64,000 bases of DNA from Sandaracinobacteroides sp039808025 (GTDB lineage: Bacteria > Pseudomonadota > Alphaproteobacteria > Sphingomonadales > Sphingomonadaceae). A model generated the notes under the pieces. It saw only the letters and a program-made list of their open reading frames with translations, had not been told where the DNA came from and did no database searches. Within the stretch, counting starts at the first letter, position 1. Each line of letters opens with the position of its first letter. Shown piece by piece: positions 27,032-34,969 of the stretch. Both the position numbers and the translations under genes were made by a program. The DNA lies in contig JBDHSK010000005.1 in the NCBI GenBank assembly GCA_039808025.1, positions 151,594 through 215,593 of the forward strand, written 5' to 3'.

Positions 27032-28345
27032 TCAGAAGGGAAAGAAGATCATAATCATGAAGATAGCCGTCGCGCAGGTGATGACGTTGAGTGGCAATCC
27101 CATGCGCACGAAATCCGTGTAGCGGTAACCACCCATCTGATAGACGATCAGATTGGTCTGATATCCGAATGGAGTGGAGAAGGCCGCGCTCGCACCCATC
27201 ATCACCGCGACAATGAACGGGCGCGAACTGACCCCAAGACTTTCGGCCAGCGCCACCGCAATCGGGGTGACCAACACCGCCACGGTCGCGTTCGAAAGCA
27301 ATTCCGTCAACACCATGGTGACGACATAGAGCGTCACGAGTGCCACCATAGGGCTCAGCCCGTGCACCGAATTGATGAGCGCTTTCGATGCCTTATCCGC
27401 AAGGCCGCTTTGTTCGATGGCAATACCGATGACCACCATTCCGGCGATCAGGATCAGGATTTCGGGTTTCAGCCCGCGATAGGCTTCGTCTGCGCTGATT
27501 ACTCGTAAAATGATCAGCAACACCGCTCCCGAAAACGCTGTCGCCGCAATCGGCGCGACGTTCATCGTTGCCAGCACAATCGCCCCGACAAACGCCCCGC
27601 ACGAGACCCACGCCTTCCACGGCACCAGTGGACGGCGCACCTCGAACAACTGGGCGTTGCCGACCTGGGCGTTGCCGACATGGGTTTCATCTATATTGTA
27701 GACGGACGCAGGCGGTTCGGTGGACTCTTCCTCTCCTTTGCGAACGAGCCGCCCACTGAAGAAATAGAGATAGATCCCGCCAACAATCGCCATCGGCAGA
27801 CCCACAGGCGTGATTTCGAAGATGCCAAAACGCGGCTGTCCGGCAACAGCCGCCATATCGTCCACGATCAGGTTGGTCGAAGTACCGATCAGCGTGCAGC
27901 ATCCAGTCAGCACTGTGATATAAGACAAGGGCAGGAGAAAGCGCTTGGGCGAGAGCTTGAGCGTGTTGGCCACATCGCGGACGACCGGCGCGGCCAGCAC
28001 CACGATCGGCGTGCTGTTGAGAAAGCAGGACGCGGAGCCGATCATCGTCAGCATCAGCCAGATTCCCGTCGCTCCCAGCTTGCGGCAGATGCGTACCGAT
28101 AGCGTGATCGCCCGGTCGAGCAGGCCCGACAGTTCCAGTGCGTAGACAATCACGAACAACGAGGCGAGCGCGATAATGGCCGGGCTGGCGAAGGCGCCCT
28201 GGACTTCGACCGGACGCACGACGTTCGTCATCAGCAAAATGGCAGAACCCGCCAGCGCGACAACGTCCGCGCGCACCCTGTCCCAAATCAGCATGCCCAC
28301 TACAGCAGTAAGGACAGCCAGCGTAAGTATCTGATCCACCGTCAT
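27032..28345 (-). CDS. SLC13/DASS-type permease, short form
   Basis: 437 residues with about ten to eleven membrane helices. Two inverted halves each show the family signature: FLNSTPIVVLAAPVVRD and IGTSTNLIVDDMA in the first, LLSNATVAVLVTPIAVALAE and FGYQTNLIVYQMGGYRYTDF in the second. SLC13 members move dicarboxylates or sulfate, often with Na+. The central cytoplasmic loop (about 200-235) is short and lacks the TrkA-C domains seen in the second SLC13 protein of this window. The loop includes a duplicated VGNAQ encoded by a 15 bp tandem repeat (27651-27680). Divergent from the membrane-anchored protein at 28449. Confidence 0.85.
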   Translation of the reverse strand: MTVDQILTLAVLTAVVGMLIWDRVRADVVALAGSAILLMTNVVRPVEVQGAFASPAIIALASLFVIVYALELSGLLDRAITLSVRICRKLGATGIWLMLTMIGSASCFLNSTPIVVLAAPVVRDVANTLKLSPKRFLLPLSYITVLTGCCTLIGTSTNLIVDDMAAVAGQPRFGIFEITPVGLPMAIVGGIYLYFFSGRLVRKGEEESTEPPASVYNIDETHVGNAQVGNAQLFEVRRPLVPWKAWVSCGAFVGAIVLATMNVAPIAATAFSGAVLLIILRVISADEAYRGLKPEILILIAGMVVIGIAIEQSGLADKASKALINSVHGLSPMVALVTLYVVTMVLTELLSNATVAVLVTPIAVALAESLGVSSRPFIVAVMMGASAAFSTPFGYQTNLIVYQMGGYRYTDFVRMGLPLNVITCATAIFMIMIFFPF

Positions 28346-28448
28346 GCGAAACCGGATTTCGCTTCCTTGCCGTCGGTGTCAATGGGCGACTGGCTGATTT
28401 TTCCACTTCCTCTTGTATGCGGCGAGCGAGGGTTGTTATGCCGGTCGC

Positions 28449-29396
28449 ATGGATGAGCCCGAAATGCGCACCAGCAGAATAATCATTGCCTTGGGGTTCC
28501 TTGCCGCGCTGGCGATAGGCGGCGGCGGTTTTCTGATCGGCCGTAACATGGCGCCCCCGTCGCATCCGGTCGCGGCACCCACTCCAGCCCCTGCGCTGGC
28601 CCCGCCCAAGGAACGCCCACTGCTGGGGCGGCGCGATTTTATCAGCCTTGCTGCCAAGGCCGCCGACGCTTCCGCATCGGGCGAAGCCGTGCCGCAAGAC
28701 GTCCTCAATGCCGTCGGTCGACGGTTCGATCTAGTTCTGCCGCTGGGCTGCCCTGCGCCGGACAACAGCTCGCTTTCCGGCACGAACTGGAGCTATGACA
28801 AGGATCGCAGCCGCTTGCGGATCAGTATCCCGCCCGTTGAATGGAAAGCAACGGATTGGAACCTGGACGAAGAGGCGAAGGTGGAAGCGATCGAAGGATT
28901 CTGGATCGCACGCCCATGGTCCAGCAGCACCGGCTGTCCACCGCCACTGCTCGTCCCCGCATCGGGCCAACCCAGCGATGCGCGGACAAGCGCTGACGAC
29001 ACGGAAGAAGGCAAGAGCGTGGGCAAGAACACGCCCGTTCCAGCCAACGATGAAGGCGCCGCGACCACGCCTTCCGCACCGCCGGTCGAAACACTCGCCG
29101 TCGCGCAGTTCGTCACGCCCGAGAGCACTAGCAGCATCCGCCGTGCGGGCCGCCCCTTCGACATCGTCACGCGGGTCACACCCGATCAGATCGACGCTTC
29201 GCGAGGCTTCCGTATCCGCCTCACCGGTCGGATCGAGCAGGTGCCGGGCGGCGCACCTATACAATGCATACAACCGTCGGGACGCGAGCATCGTCCGCAA
29301 TGTGTCATCGCCGCTGTGCTGGACGACGTTAAGGTGGAAAACGCCGCAACCGGCGCGGTGCTAGCGACATGGAGCGCGAGCCACTCCAGCCGTTGA
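28449..29396 (+). CDS. membrane-anchored protein of unknown function
   Basis: 315 residues. One hydrophobic segment near the N-terminus (IIIALGFLAALAIGGGGFLI) is followed by a Pro/Ala linker and a soluble, presumably periplasmic, region. Two small domains flank a low-complexity Asp/Glu/Pro-rich middle (about 175-215). Cysteine pairs occur in LGCPAPDN and SSTGCPPPLL, and near the end in IQCIQPSGREHRPQCVIAAV. I do not recognise the family. The start is ambiguous between ATG 28449 and 28464, because GAGGG at about 28427-28431 is too distant for both; a start at 28413 is also open. It is divergent from the SLC13 gene and could share its control region. Confidence 0.6.
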   Translation: MDEPEMRTSRIIIALGFLAALAIGGGGFLIGRNMAPPSHPVAAPTPAPALAPPKERPLLGRRDFISLAAKAADASASGEAVPQDVLNAVGRRFDLVLPLGCPAPDNSSLSGTNWSYDKDRSRLRISIPPVEWKATDWNLDEEAKVEAIEGFWIARPWSSSTGCPPPLLVPASGQPSDARTSADDTEEGKSVGKNTPVPANDEGAATTPSAPPVETLAVAQFVTPESTSSIRRAGRPFDIVTRVTPDQIDASRGFRIRLTGRIEQVPGGAPIQCIQPSGREHRPQCVIAAVLDDVKVENAATGAVLATWSASHSSR

Positions 29397-29794
29397 ACAG
29401 CTCAAGTTTGCGGTCCACGGCTTCTCGTCACCTCGCCGACAGCCCCGGCTGAACTGGAACGCGGTCGCTCTGGCCAAGGTCGCTTGTCGTCTTCACAGCG
29501 CAGAACGGCCAATGTTGCGAAGCGATGGCGAGACACGGGTGCCGACCACCGCCATGCCCCCCCCGAAACAGCCCATCAGACCAACGCCCGGAAGCGGTCC
29601 CGAGTGTGCGACGCTCGCGTGCATCACCGCCGCGACTGAGTTCATCGTCAAGCGATCCTCTGATGAGAAACCGTTGGCAGCCGACATATGAAAAATCTTG
29701 CCTGTCGGTGAGATTGCTTGAAAGGGCAACCTTCAAAATATGTTGGAATTTGCGATGGACACGGGCACACCATACGCAGTTACACTGCTGAGGT
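29397..29794. other. intergenic region upstream of the recombinase operon
   Basis: 398 bp without a supportable gene. It is AT-richer toward its right end, where the recombinase promoter should lie (ending ACTGCTGAGGT before the ATG). A minus-strand open frame (29493-29729) has no family features. A run of eight C occurs near 29560. An integrase attachment site would be expected close to here but cannot be recognised from one end alone. Confidence 0.4.
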
Positions 29795-31108
29795 ATGGGG
29801 AAAAATGCCGTAAAATCAGTGCGCGAGATGCTGGGGTTGCTCGGCAGTGGACATGCCGTTGAAGGCCAATTGGTCCCCGCAAATGACTGGAATTCCGTGA
29901 CTTTCGAACCCAGTTTTGATATTGGCGATGGCCATATGGTCCCCACGCGGCGAAAGCCCGGGTGCCGGGCACTGCTCGATGGCAATTTCGCGCGGCGCAA
30001 GCTGCCGCTGCGCGAGACGGAATACTGCATCTGGGATAGCGAGCTGGCAGGCTTTGGCCTGCGCGTCAGACCGACCGGCAACTGCTACTGGTTCGTCCGT
30101 CTGCGACATCGCGGCAAGCATCGCCGGATCACTCTGGGCCGATCCGATGAGCTCGCTGGCGAGTTCGCGCGGGCACAAGCGCGGCGATTGCTCGCCGAGG
30201 TGGCGCTCGATGGCTTGCCCAAGCGCGCCGTAGTCAAGGCGACGCCGATCATGTCGGACTTCGTCGATACCTATTGGGACGACCTGTCCCGAGTTTGGAA
30301 GCCATCGACGACCAAGCGCAACTGGAACGCATGGAAAAACGCCCTTGCGCCGGAGTTTGGCGCCATGCGTGTGGCTGACATCTTACCGTGCGATATCCAC
30401 CGATGGCGGGATAGTTTCGCCGGTACGCGAGAGGGACAGTTCAACCGGTCAGTGCCGGTCCTGGCGGCACTGCTGAAGTATGCCGAGGCGTTGCGGCTGC
30501 GGCGGAAGGGCTCCAATCCCTGCCGGGGGATGCCGCGCTACAAGCGCGAGTCCAAGGAGCGATATCTGACACCTGCCGAGTATCGCCGGATTGGCGCAGC
30601 CTTGCGCGAGGAAGAAGCAGCCTATCCGGTGCAGGTGGCTGTCATCCGGTTGCTGCTGTTTACGGGCGCGCGCGTGGGCGAGATATTGAATCTCCGCTGG
30701 GAATGGGTGCAGCCGCCACGCCTCCTGCTGCCCGACAGCAAGACAGGTGCCAAGACGATATGGCTGGGCAGTCAGGCACTTGAAATTCTTGAGGGGATTG
30801 AGCGGCGCGAGGGCGCATCACTCGTGTTCCCGAACCGTGCCGGGACAAGGCCGATCATTCTCGACAACTGGTGGTTGCCGTTCCGACGGCGCTGCGCTTT
30901 GCCCGATGTCCGCATTCACGACCTGCGGCATAGTTTCGCTTCCACCGCGATCATGGATAACGTGCCGCTTGCGACCATCGGCAAGCTGCTCGGGCATGTC
31001 TTGCCAGAAACGACCGCAAAATATGCTCATCTCTCCGATGACGTGATCGGCGATGCCGCCGACCGTATTGCCGGATCGCTGGCGCAAGCGATCGGGCTGC
31101 GCGCATGA
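29795..31108 (+). CDS. tyrosine recombinase/integrase, first of a coupled pair
   Basis: 437 residues. N-terminal DNA-binding region resembling the phage-integrase arm/DUF4102 type (FARRKLPLRETEYCIWDSEL, GFGLRVRPTG), a SAM-like core-binding domain (about 150-245), and a catalytic domain with a complete active set: R293 (TGARVGEI), K317, H375 and R378 in HDLRH, H401 (LLGH), and nucleophile Y410 (AKYAHL). The ATG at 29795 has only a weak GAGGT three bases upstream, and Met48 (29936) is an alternative. It overlaps the second recombinase by ATGA. Intact and likely active; its substrate could be the surrounding element. Confidence 0.92.
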   Translation: MGKNAVKSVREMLGLLGSGHAVEGQLVPANDWNSVTFEPSFDIGDGHMVPTRRKPGCRALLDGNFARRKLPLRETEYCIWDSELAGFGLRVRPTGNCYWFVRLRHRGKHRRITLGRSDELAGEFARAQARRLLAEVALDGLPKRAVVKATPIMSDFVDTYWDDLSRVWKPSTTKRNWNAWKNALAPEFGAMRVADILPCDIHRWRDSFAGTREGQFNRSVPVLAALLKYAEALRLRRKGSNPCRGMPRYKRESKERYLTPAEYRRIGAALREEEAAYPVQVAVIRLLLFTGARVGEILNLRWEWVQPPRLLLPDSKTGAKTIWLGSQALEILEGIERREGASLVFPNRAGTRPIILDNWWLPFRRRCALPDVRIHDLRHSFASTAIMDNVPLATIGKLLGHVLPETTAKYAHLSDDVIGDAADRIAGSLAQAIGLRA

Positions 31109-32337
31109 CCGCCGCCAGTCTCAAGAGGATCGTGGAGGAAGCGCTCGCCGAGGTCGGCGCGAACGTCAACTTCCTGCTCGTTCCGAAGGGCAAGGCGCGA
31201 TCGACCACTTGGTTGGGGATTGAGCATGGCTTCGGCATCCGCCACTATCCCAGCGGCCGCAATGTCTACATCGTCCAGACACGCATTGCGGGGAGACTGC
31301 GGACGGTGACCATTGGCCCGGCCTCGGTCCTGACCCGCCATCAGGCACAAATGGTCGCGCGGCGCGTAATCGCCTATGCGCAGGTCGGCCGCGATCCGGC
31401 GACCGACCGCAAGCGCATCCGCTCTGCGCCCCGGTTCGATGACTTCCTGGAAGAGTATTGGTCCCGCCGGTCGCCGCAGTGGAAGGCATCGACGCTGGCG
31501 ACCCATGACGGCTATCGCCGCCAGTATCTCGACAGCGCCTTCAAAGGCGTTTTCATCGATGAGCTGAACGAAGAGCATGTGACCAAGTGGTTCGCCGACC
31601 TCAACAACCGCACCGGCCCTGGCGCGGCGAACCGAACGCTCGAAATCCTCAAGAACATGCTCAACAAAGCCGAAGTCTGGGGATACCGGCTGGAGAACAC
31701 CAATCCCTGCCGATCCGTCAGGCCGAACAAGCGCAGGCAGTGTGAGCGGTTCCTTTCCGCCGAGGAGCTGGTCCGGTTTGGAACAGTGCTTGCCGAGTTG
31801 CGCGGTGACGACAATCCCACCATCCGCTCAGGGTGCGCGGTTATCACGCTGCTGTTGCTGACTGGCTGTCGCTACCGGGAAATTCTGACCCTCCGGTGGC
31901 AGGACGTGAAGGGTAATCGCCTGCTTCTACGCGACAGCAAGACCGGCCCGCGCACTGTCTGGCTCGGCTCGGCAGCGCGCGAGGTTATCGACAGCCTGCC
32001 GCGTCATGCCAAGATTCCGTGGCTGTTTTGGAACTGTCAGTACCGCAGGCCAATGCGGTCCATCCAACATTTGTGGGAAACGATCCTCTACCGGGCTGGC
32101 CTTGGTAAATTACGCATCCACGACCTGCGTCATACCTTCGCCAGCCATGCCGCAATGAGCAAGGAAACCTTGCCCATGATCGGGCGACTGCTCGGTCATG
32201 CCAACCACCAATCGACCGCCCGCTACGCGCATCTGGATGACGAGCATCTGCGCGACGCGGCACAGCAAGTCGGAGATGCCGTGGAGCATCTGATGGGCGC
32301 TCCATTGAAATCTCTCATAGAGAGTGATATCTTATAA
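31105..32337 (+). CDS. tyrosine recombinase/integrase, second of a coupled pair
   Basis: 410 residues with its own full catalytic set: R256 (LTGCRYREI), K279 (DSKTG), H339 and R342 (HDLRH), H365 (LLGH) and Y374 (ARYAHL). The core-binding domain spans about 105-200. It is clearly related to the first recombinase but not a recent duplicate, since the N-termini share little. The start overlaps the first gene by 4 bp. The last codons (ending SLIESDIL) are written in two palindromes that form the control region of the toxin gene, whose ATG is 3 bp after the stop. Confidence 0.92.
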   Translation: MTAASLKRIVEEALAEVGANVNFLLVPKGKARSTTWLGIEHGFGIRHYPSGRNVYIVQTRIAGRLRTVTIGPASVLTRHQAQMVARRVIAYAQVGRDPATDRKRIRSAPRFDDFLEEYWSRRSPQWKASTLATHDGYRRQYLDSAFKGVFIDELNEEHVTKWFADLNNRTGPGAANRTLEILKNMLNKAEVWGYRLENTNPCRSVRPNKRRQCERFLSAEELVRFGTVLAELRGDDNPTIRSGCAVITLLLLTGCRYREILTLRWQDVKGNRLLLRDSKTGPRTVWLGSAAREVIDSLPRHAKIPWLFWNCQYRRPMRSIQHLWETILYRAGLGKLRIHDLRHTFASHAAMSKETLPMIGRLLGHANHQSTARYAHLDDEHLRDAAQQVGDAVEHLMGAPLKSLIESDIL

Positions 32338-32342
32338 GATAT
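32305..32342 (+). promoter_or_regulatory. probable promoter/operator of the PIN toxin-antitoxin pair
   Basis: A -35-like TTGAAA (32305-32310), 17 bp spacer and -10-like TATCTT (32328-32333) overlap two inverted repeats: CTCTC-ATA-GAGAG (32312-32324) and the perfect 16 bp palindrome ATATCTTATAAGATAT (32327-32342), which runs into the toxin ATG at 32341. Transcription from this -10 would begin at or next to the ATG, a leaderless message. Toxin-antitoxin pairs usually repress themselves at such palindromes. Confidence 0.6.
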
Positions 32343-32766
32343 GCCAAGAGTCGTTCTCGACACCGACGTCATCGTGACAGCGCTGAGGAGTGTGACTGGC
32401 GGCAGCAATGCGGTTTTGCGCGAGGCAGCACATGGGCGGCTGACGCCTCTGGTGACGCCCGCGCTGTTCCTCGAATACGAGGCGGTGTTGAAGCGCCCCG
32501 AGCAGCGCCTCGCGCATGGACTGGGATTGCGTGATATCGACCGTTTTCTAGCGGCTCTGGCAAGTGCGTGCGAAGCGGTGGAAGTGAGTTTTCAGTGGCG
32601 GCCGCAGTTGTCGGACCCGAATGACGAGATGGTCCTGGAAACGGCGGTTAATGGCCGCGCCGATGCACTGGTCACGCACAATGTGCGCGACTTTGCCAAG
32701 GGTGCTGCAAGGTTCGGATTGCGGGTTCTTCAGCCCGGCGAATTGTTGAAGGAGTTACGATCATGA
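32341..32766 (+). CDS. PIN-domain toxin (putative ribonuclease)
   Basis: 141 residues of the COG1569-type PIN family of toxin components. Acidic active-site residues are D7 in VVLDTDVIV, E45 in LFLEYEAVL, the D92/D95/E96 cluster in LSDPNDEMVL, and D117 in THNVRDF. Such proteins cut RNA when freed from the antitoxin. It begins 3 bp after the second recombinase and ends in ATGA with the antitoxin, giving the unusual order toxin then antitoxin. There is no Shine-Dalgarno at normal spacing, so it is probably translated by coupling or as a leaderless message. Confidence 0.88.
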   Translation: MPRVVLDTDVIVTALRSVTGGSNAVLREAAHGRLTPLVTPALFLEYEAVLKRPEQRLAHGLGLRDIDRFLAALASACEAVEVSFQWRPQLSDPNDEMVLETAVNGRADALVTHNVRDFAKGAARFGLRVLQPGELLKELRS

Positions 32767-33008
32767 GCAAGGCATCCTACCCGCTCAAGCTCCCGGCATC
32801 GGTGAAGGAAGCCGCTGCCCGGCTTGCCAAGGAAGACGGCGTTTCGCTGAACCAGTGGATCGCGGTCGCCATCGCGCAGAAGATCGGCGTAGTCGAAACC
32901 GCGTCCGACTTTCTCAGGCGTCGTGCTGGCAAGGCGAGCCCGGCGGACATGCTGCCGTTCCTCGACCGGGCGAAGCGCGAATCGCCGCCGGTCGGCGACG
33001 AAGTTTAG
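32763..33008 (+). CDS. ribbon-helix-helix antitoxin of the PIN pair
   Basis: 81 residues. Residues 3-45 (YPLKLPASVKEAAARLAKED, GVSLNQWIAVAIAQKIG) form a ribbon-helix-helix DNA-binding fold of the HicB/Arc type seen in antitoxins. The C-terminal tail, DFLRRRAGKASPADMLPFLD onward, is the likely toxin-binding segment. It is translationally coupled to the toxin by a 4 bp overlap and would bind the palindromes at 32312-32342. It converges on the ion-channel gene with a 14 bp gap. Confidence 0.85.
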   Translation: MSKASYPLKLPASVKEAAARLAKEDGVSLNQWIAVAIAQKIGVVETASDFLRRRAGKASPADMLPFLDRAKRESPPVGDEV

Positions 33009-33022
33009 AGGATCGCATCAGT

Positions 33023-33793
33023 TTAATCGTTGTCGTGCAGAATTCTGATGCGGCTACCGCAGGCCTTGCAGTGGATGGCATCGGGATCGTGGCGCAGCAG
33101 TCCACACACCGGACAGGGATGGCGGACCTTTGCCCCACGCATGGTGACCTGGACGAGACGAATGAACAGCGAAACTCCGCCTATCATGATAATGATCGAG
33201 AGGACTTTGCCCCACGGTCCAGGCAGCACGACATCACCATAGCCGGTGGTCGATAACGTGGTGACGGTGAAATAGAGGGAATCCAGGTAGGAGTTGATAT
33301 GGGTGGCGCGCCCGGCAAAACCGGCGTGGACCATCGAAGCCGCCACGAAGACGAAGATAACAAGGTTCGCACCCGCGCGAACGGTGTCCTGAACATTGGT
33401 GTCGGCCCATCTCCCGCTGCCGGCGATGCGCCAGAGATTCTCCCCTTGGACCAGCGAATAGATCCGCATGATTCTCAGGAAACCAAGATTTGCAGCCAGG
33501 ACCGGCGCGACGAGCGAAGCGAGAACAGCGATGTCCGCCCAGACTATCGGACGGCGCAGCCATCGCCGGACATCCCCGAAGGCCCAAGCCCGCAATGCGA
33601 GATCAATCGCGAGTAAGGCTGCTATGGCATAATCGAGGATGAAAAAAGTAATGTCACGTTCGATGAACGGCGCAACAATGAAGAAAGCGATCAGTACAAC
33701 ATCAAAAAGCAGCATCCGGCTCTGGAAGCGCATCGCCAACCTCGAACTTCCGAAATAAAGTTCATGCAGGCGCGCTTGCCGCGTCGGCTTCAC
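33023..33793 (-). CDS. voltage-gated-like potassium channel with C-terminal zinc ribbon
   Basis: 256 residues. Membrane helices at about 27-45, 50-72, 83-103 and 140-158 precede the pore helix and the selectivity filter TTGYGD (182-187), followed by a last helix (197-217). That is a six-helix ion_trans layout with a poorly charged S4 (FLRIMRIYSL). The cytoplasmic tail carries a CPVC...CKAC zinc ribbon (C227, C230, C242, C245) instead of the RCK or cyclic-nucleotide domain usual in bacterial K+ channels. It overlaps the MscS gene by 4 bp and is downstream of it. The YGD filter implies K+ conductance. Confidence 0.88.
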   Translation of the reverse strand: MKPTRQARLHELYFGSSRLAMRFQSRMLLFDVVLIAFFIVAPFIERDITFFILDYAIAALLAIDLALRAWAFGDVRRWLRRPIVWADIAVLASLVAPVLAANLGFLRIMRIYSLVQGENLWRIAGSGRWADTNVQDTVRAGANLVIFVFVAASMVHAGFAGRATHINSYLDSLYFTVTTLSTTGYGDVVLPGPWGKVLSIIIMIGGVSLFIRLVQVTMRGAKVRHPCPVCGLLRHDPDAIHCKACGSRIRILHDND

Positions 33794-34860
33794 AGCGGTT
33801 TTCCATCGATGATGTCTTCCGCCGCGTCATTGGCCGAAGCGTCTGAAACGGCAGTTTTCACGGTGACGGCATCCTTCCTGCCGCGTCCCGTCACTGCCTC
33901 GACCCCAGCCTGCCCTTCATGCCCGAAATACGAACGGATACGCAGGTCGTGCTGCGGGAAGGGTATCTCGATGCCATGTTTACGCAACGCATCATCCAGG
34001 GCCCAGCAATAGGCCGCCATCATGCTGCCGGGTCGCTTGACCGCCTCAAGCGAAGGCCAGACCACAAGTTCGAACTCGAGCGCGGAATCGCCAAAACCCG
34101 TGAGCCAGACCTGCGTCTTGCGATCATCGTTTTCCGGTAAGGTGAACGGCACAGAGCGCGCCGCCTCTATGGCCGCGAGCTTCACGGTCTCCTTGTCGGT
34201 GCCGTATGCGACAGCAAACGGAACATGGATGCGCCGGGATGCGCGGTCGCGGGTCCAGTTGGTCAGCTTTCCGCCGAGGAGATCGGCGTTGGGGACGAGG
34301 ACATCGACATGATCGGTGGTTCGCAGCGTCGTAGCCCTTGGGCCGATTGCACAGACTGCGCCTGCTGTTCCGTCATCCAATTCAACATAGTCGCCGACCT
34401 CTATGCTGCCATCGAATAACAGGATGAGGCCGCAAACGAAATTCTTGACCACGTCCTGAAGGCCGAGGCCGATTCCGACACCAAGCGCACCGGCGAAGAG
34501 CGACAGAGCGGATAGATCGACGCCGAGCGCCGAGATCGCCGCTGCCAGCGCCGCGAATACGATAATGTAACGTGCCACCTGTCCAGCGACGTAAAGGGTC
34601 GAAGCTCGCCCCTCGCCGAGTTTACCCTGCGCACGCGCCGTCAACCGGCGAATGACCCAGATGGCAAGGGCTGCCGCTGCCAGGATGGCTCCAGCGACGA
34701 TGATCGACCGCAAGGAAATACCCGTGCTGCCGATGTTCAAGATCGGCTGTGCTACCGCTTCGTCTAAACCACCCAAGCCTTCATCCTCCCGTCCGATACT
34801 CTGGCACAGCGAACAGCGCGCAACAACTAATGTACCTGATTGCCGGGTTTCGGACTCCAA
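33790..34860 (-). CDS. MscS-family small-conductance mechanosensitive channel
   Basis: 356 residues with three or so membrane helices (about 50-68, 90-112, 118-135). The pore-lining TM3 region is ALSLFAGALGVGIGLGLQDV, followed by VKNFVCGLILLFDGSIEVGD, the standard MscS beta-domain entry, then the alpha/beta domain (about 220-310) and a 40-residue charged tail. It opens on hypo-osmotic stretch to release solutes. Translation of the ion channel is coupled to it (4 bp overlap). The divergent SLC13 gene starts 109 bp away on the plus strand. Confidence 0.9.
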   Translation of the reverse strand: MESETRQSGTLVVARCSLCQSIGREDEGLGGLDEAVAQPILNIGSTGISLRSIIVAGAILAAAALAIWVIRRLTARAQGKLGEGRASTLYVAGQVARYIIVFAALAAAISALGVDLSALSLFAGALGVGIGLGLQDVVKNFVCGLILLFDGSIEVGDYVELDDGTAGAVCAIGPRATTLRTTDHVDVLVPNADLLGGKLTNWTRDRASRRIHVPFAVAYGTDKETVKLAAIEAARSVPFTLPENDDRKTQVWLTGFGDSALEFELVVWPSLEAVKRPGSMMAAYCWALDDALRKHGIEIPFPQHDLRIRSYFGHEGQAGVEAVTGRGRKDAVTVKTAVSDASANDAAEDIIDGKPL

Positions 34861-34969
34861 GTTTGGCGGAAGTCAGACGGCCAAGGCATATTAATTTTCC
34901 TGCGCTCACCGTTTTGTCAGTCGGTAATTCTTGCCCGGCCTTACAAAGCGGGTACGGCTTGCTCCTACT

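Noticed and set aside
29493..29729. A 78-codon minus-strand ORF upstream of the recombinases
   Set aside because: Glycine-rich end looked like a sorting signal, but the motif does not fit and no ribosome site or partner supports it.
29795..32337. A classical recombinase-in-trio element
   Set aside because: Only two recombinases are present; the next gene is a PIN toxin and no third recombinase fragment was found downstream.
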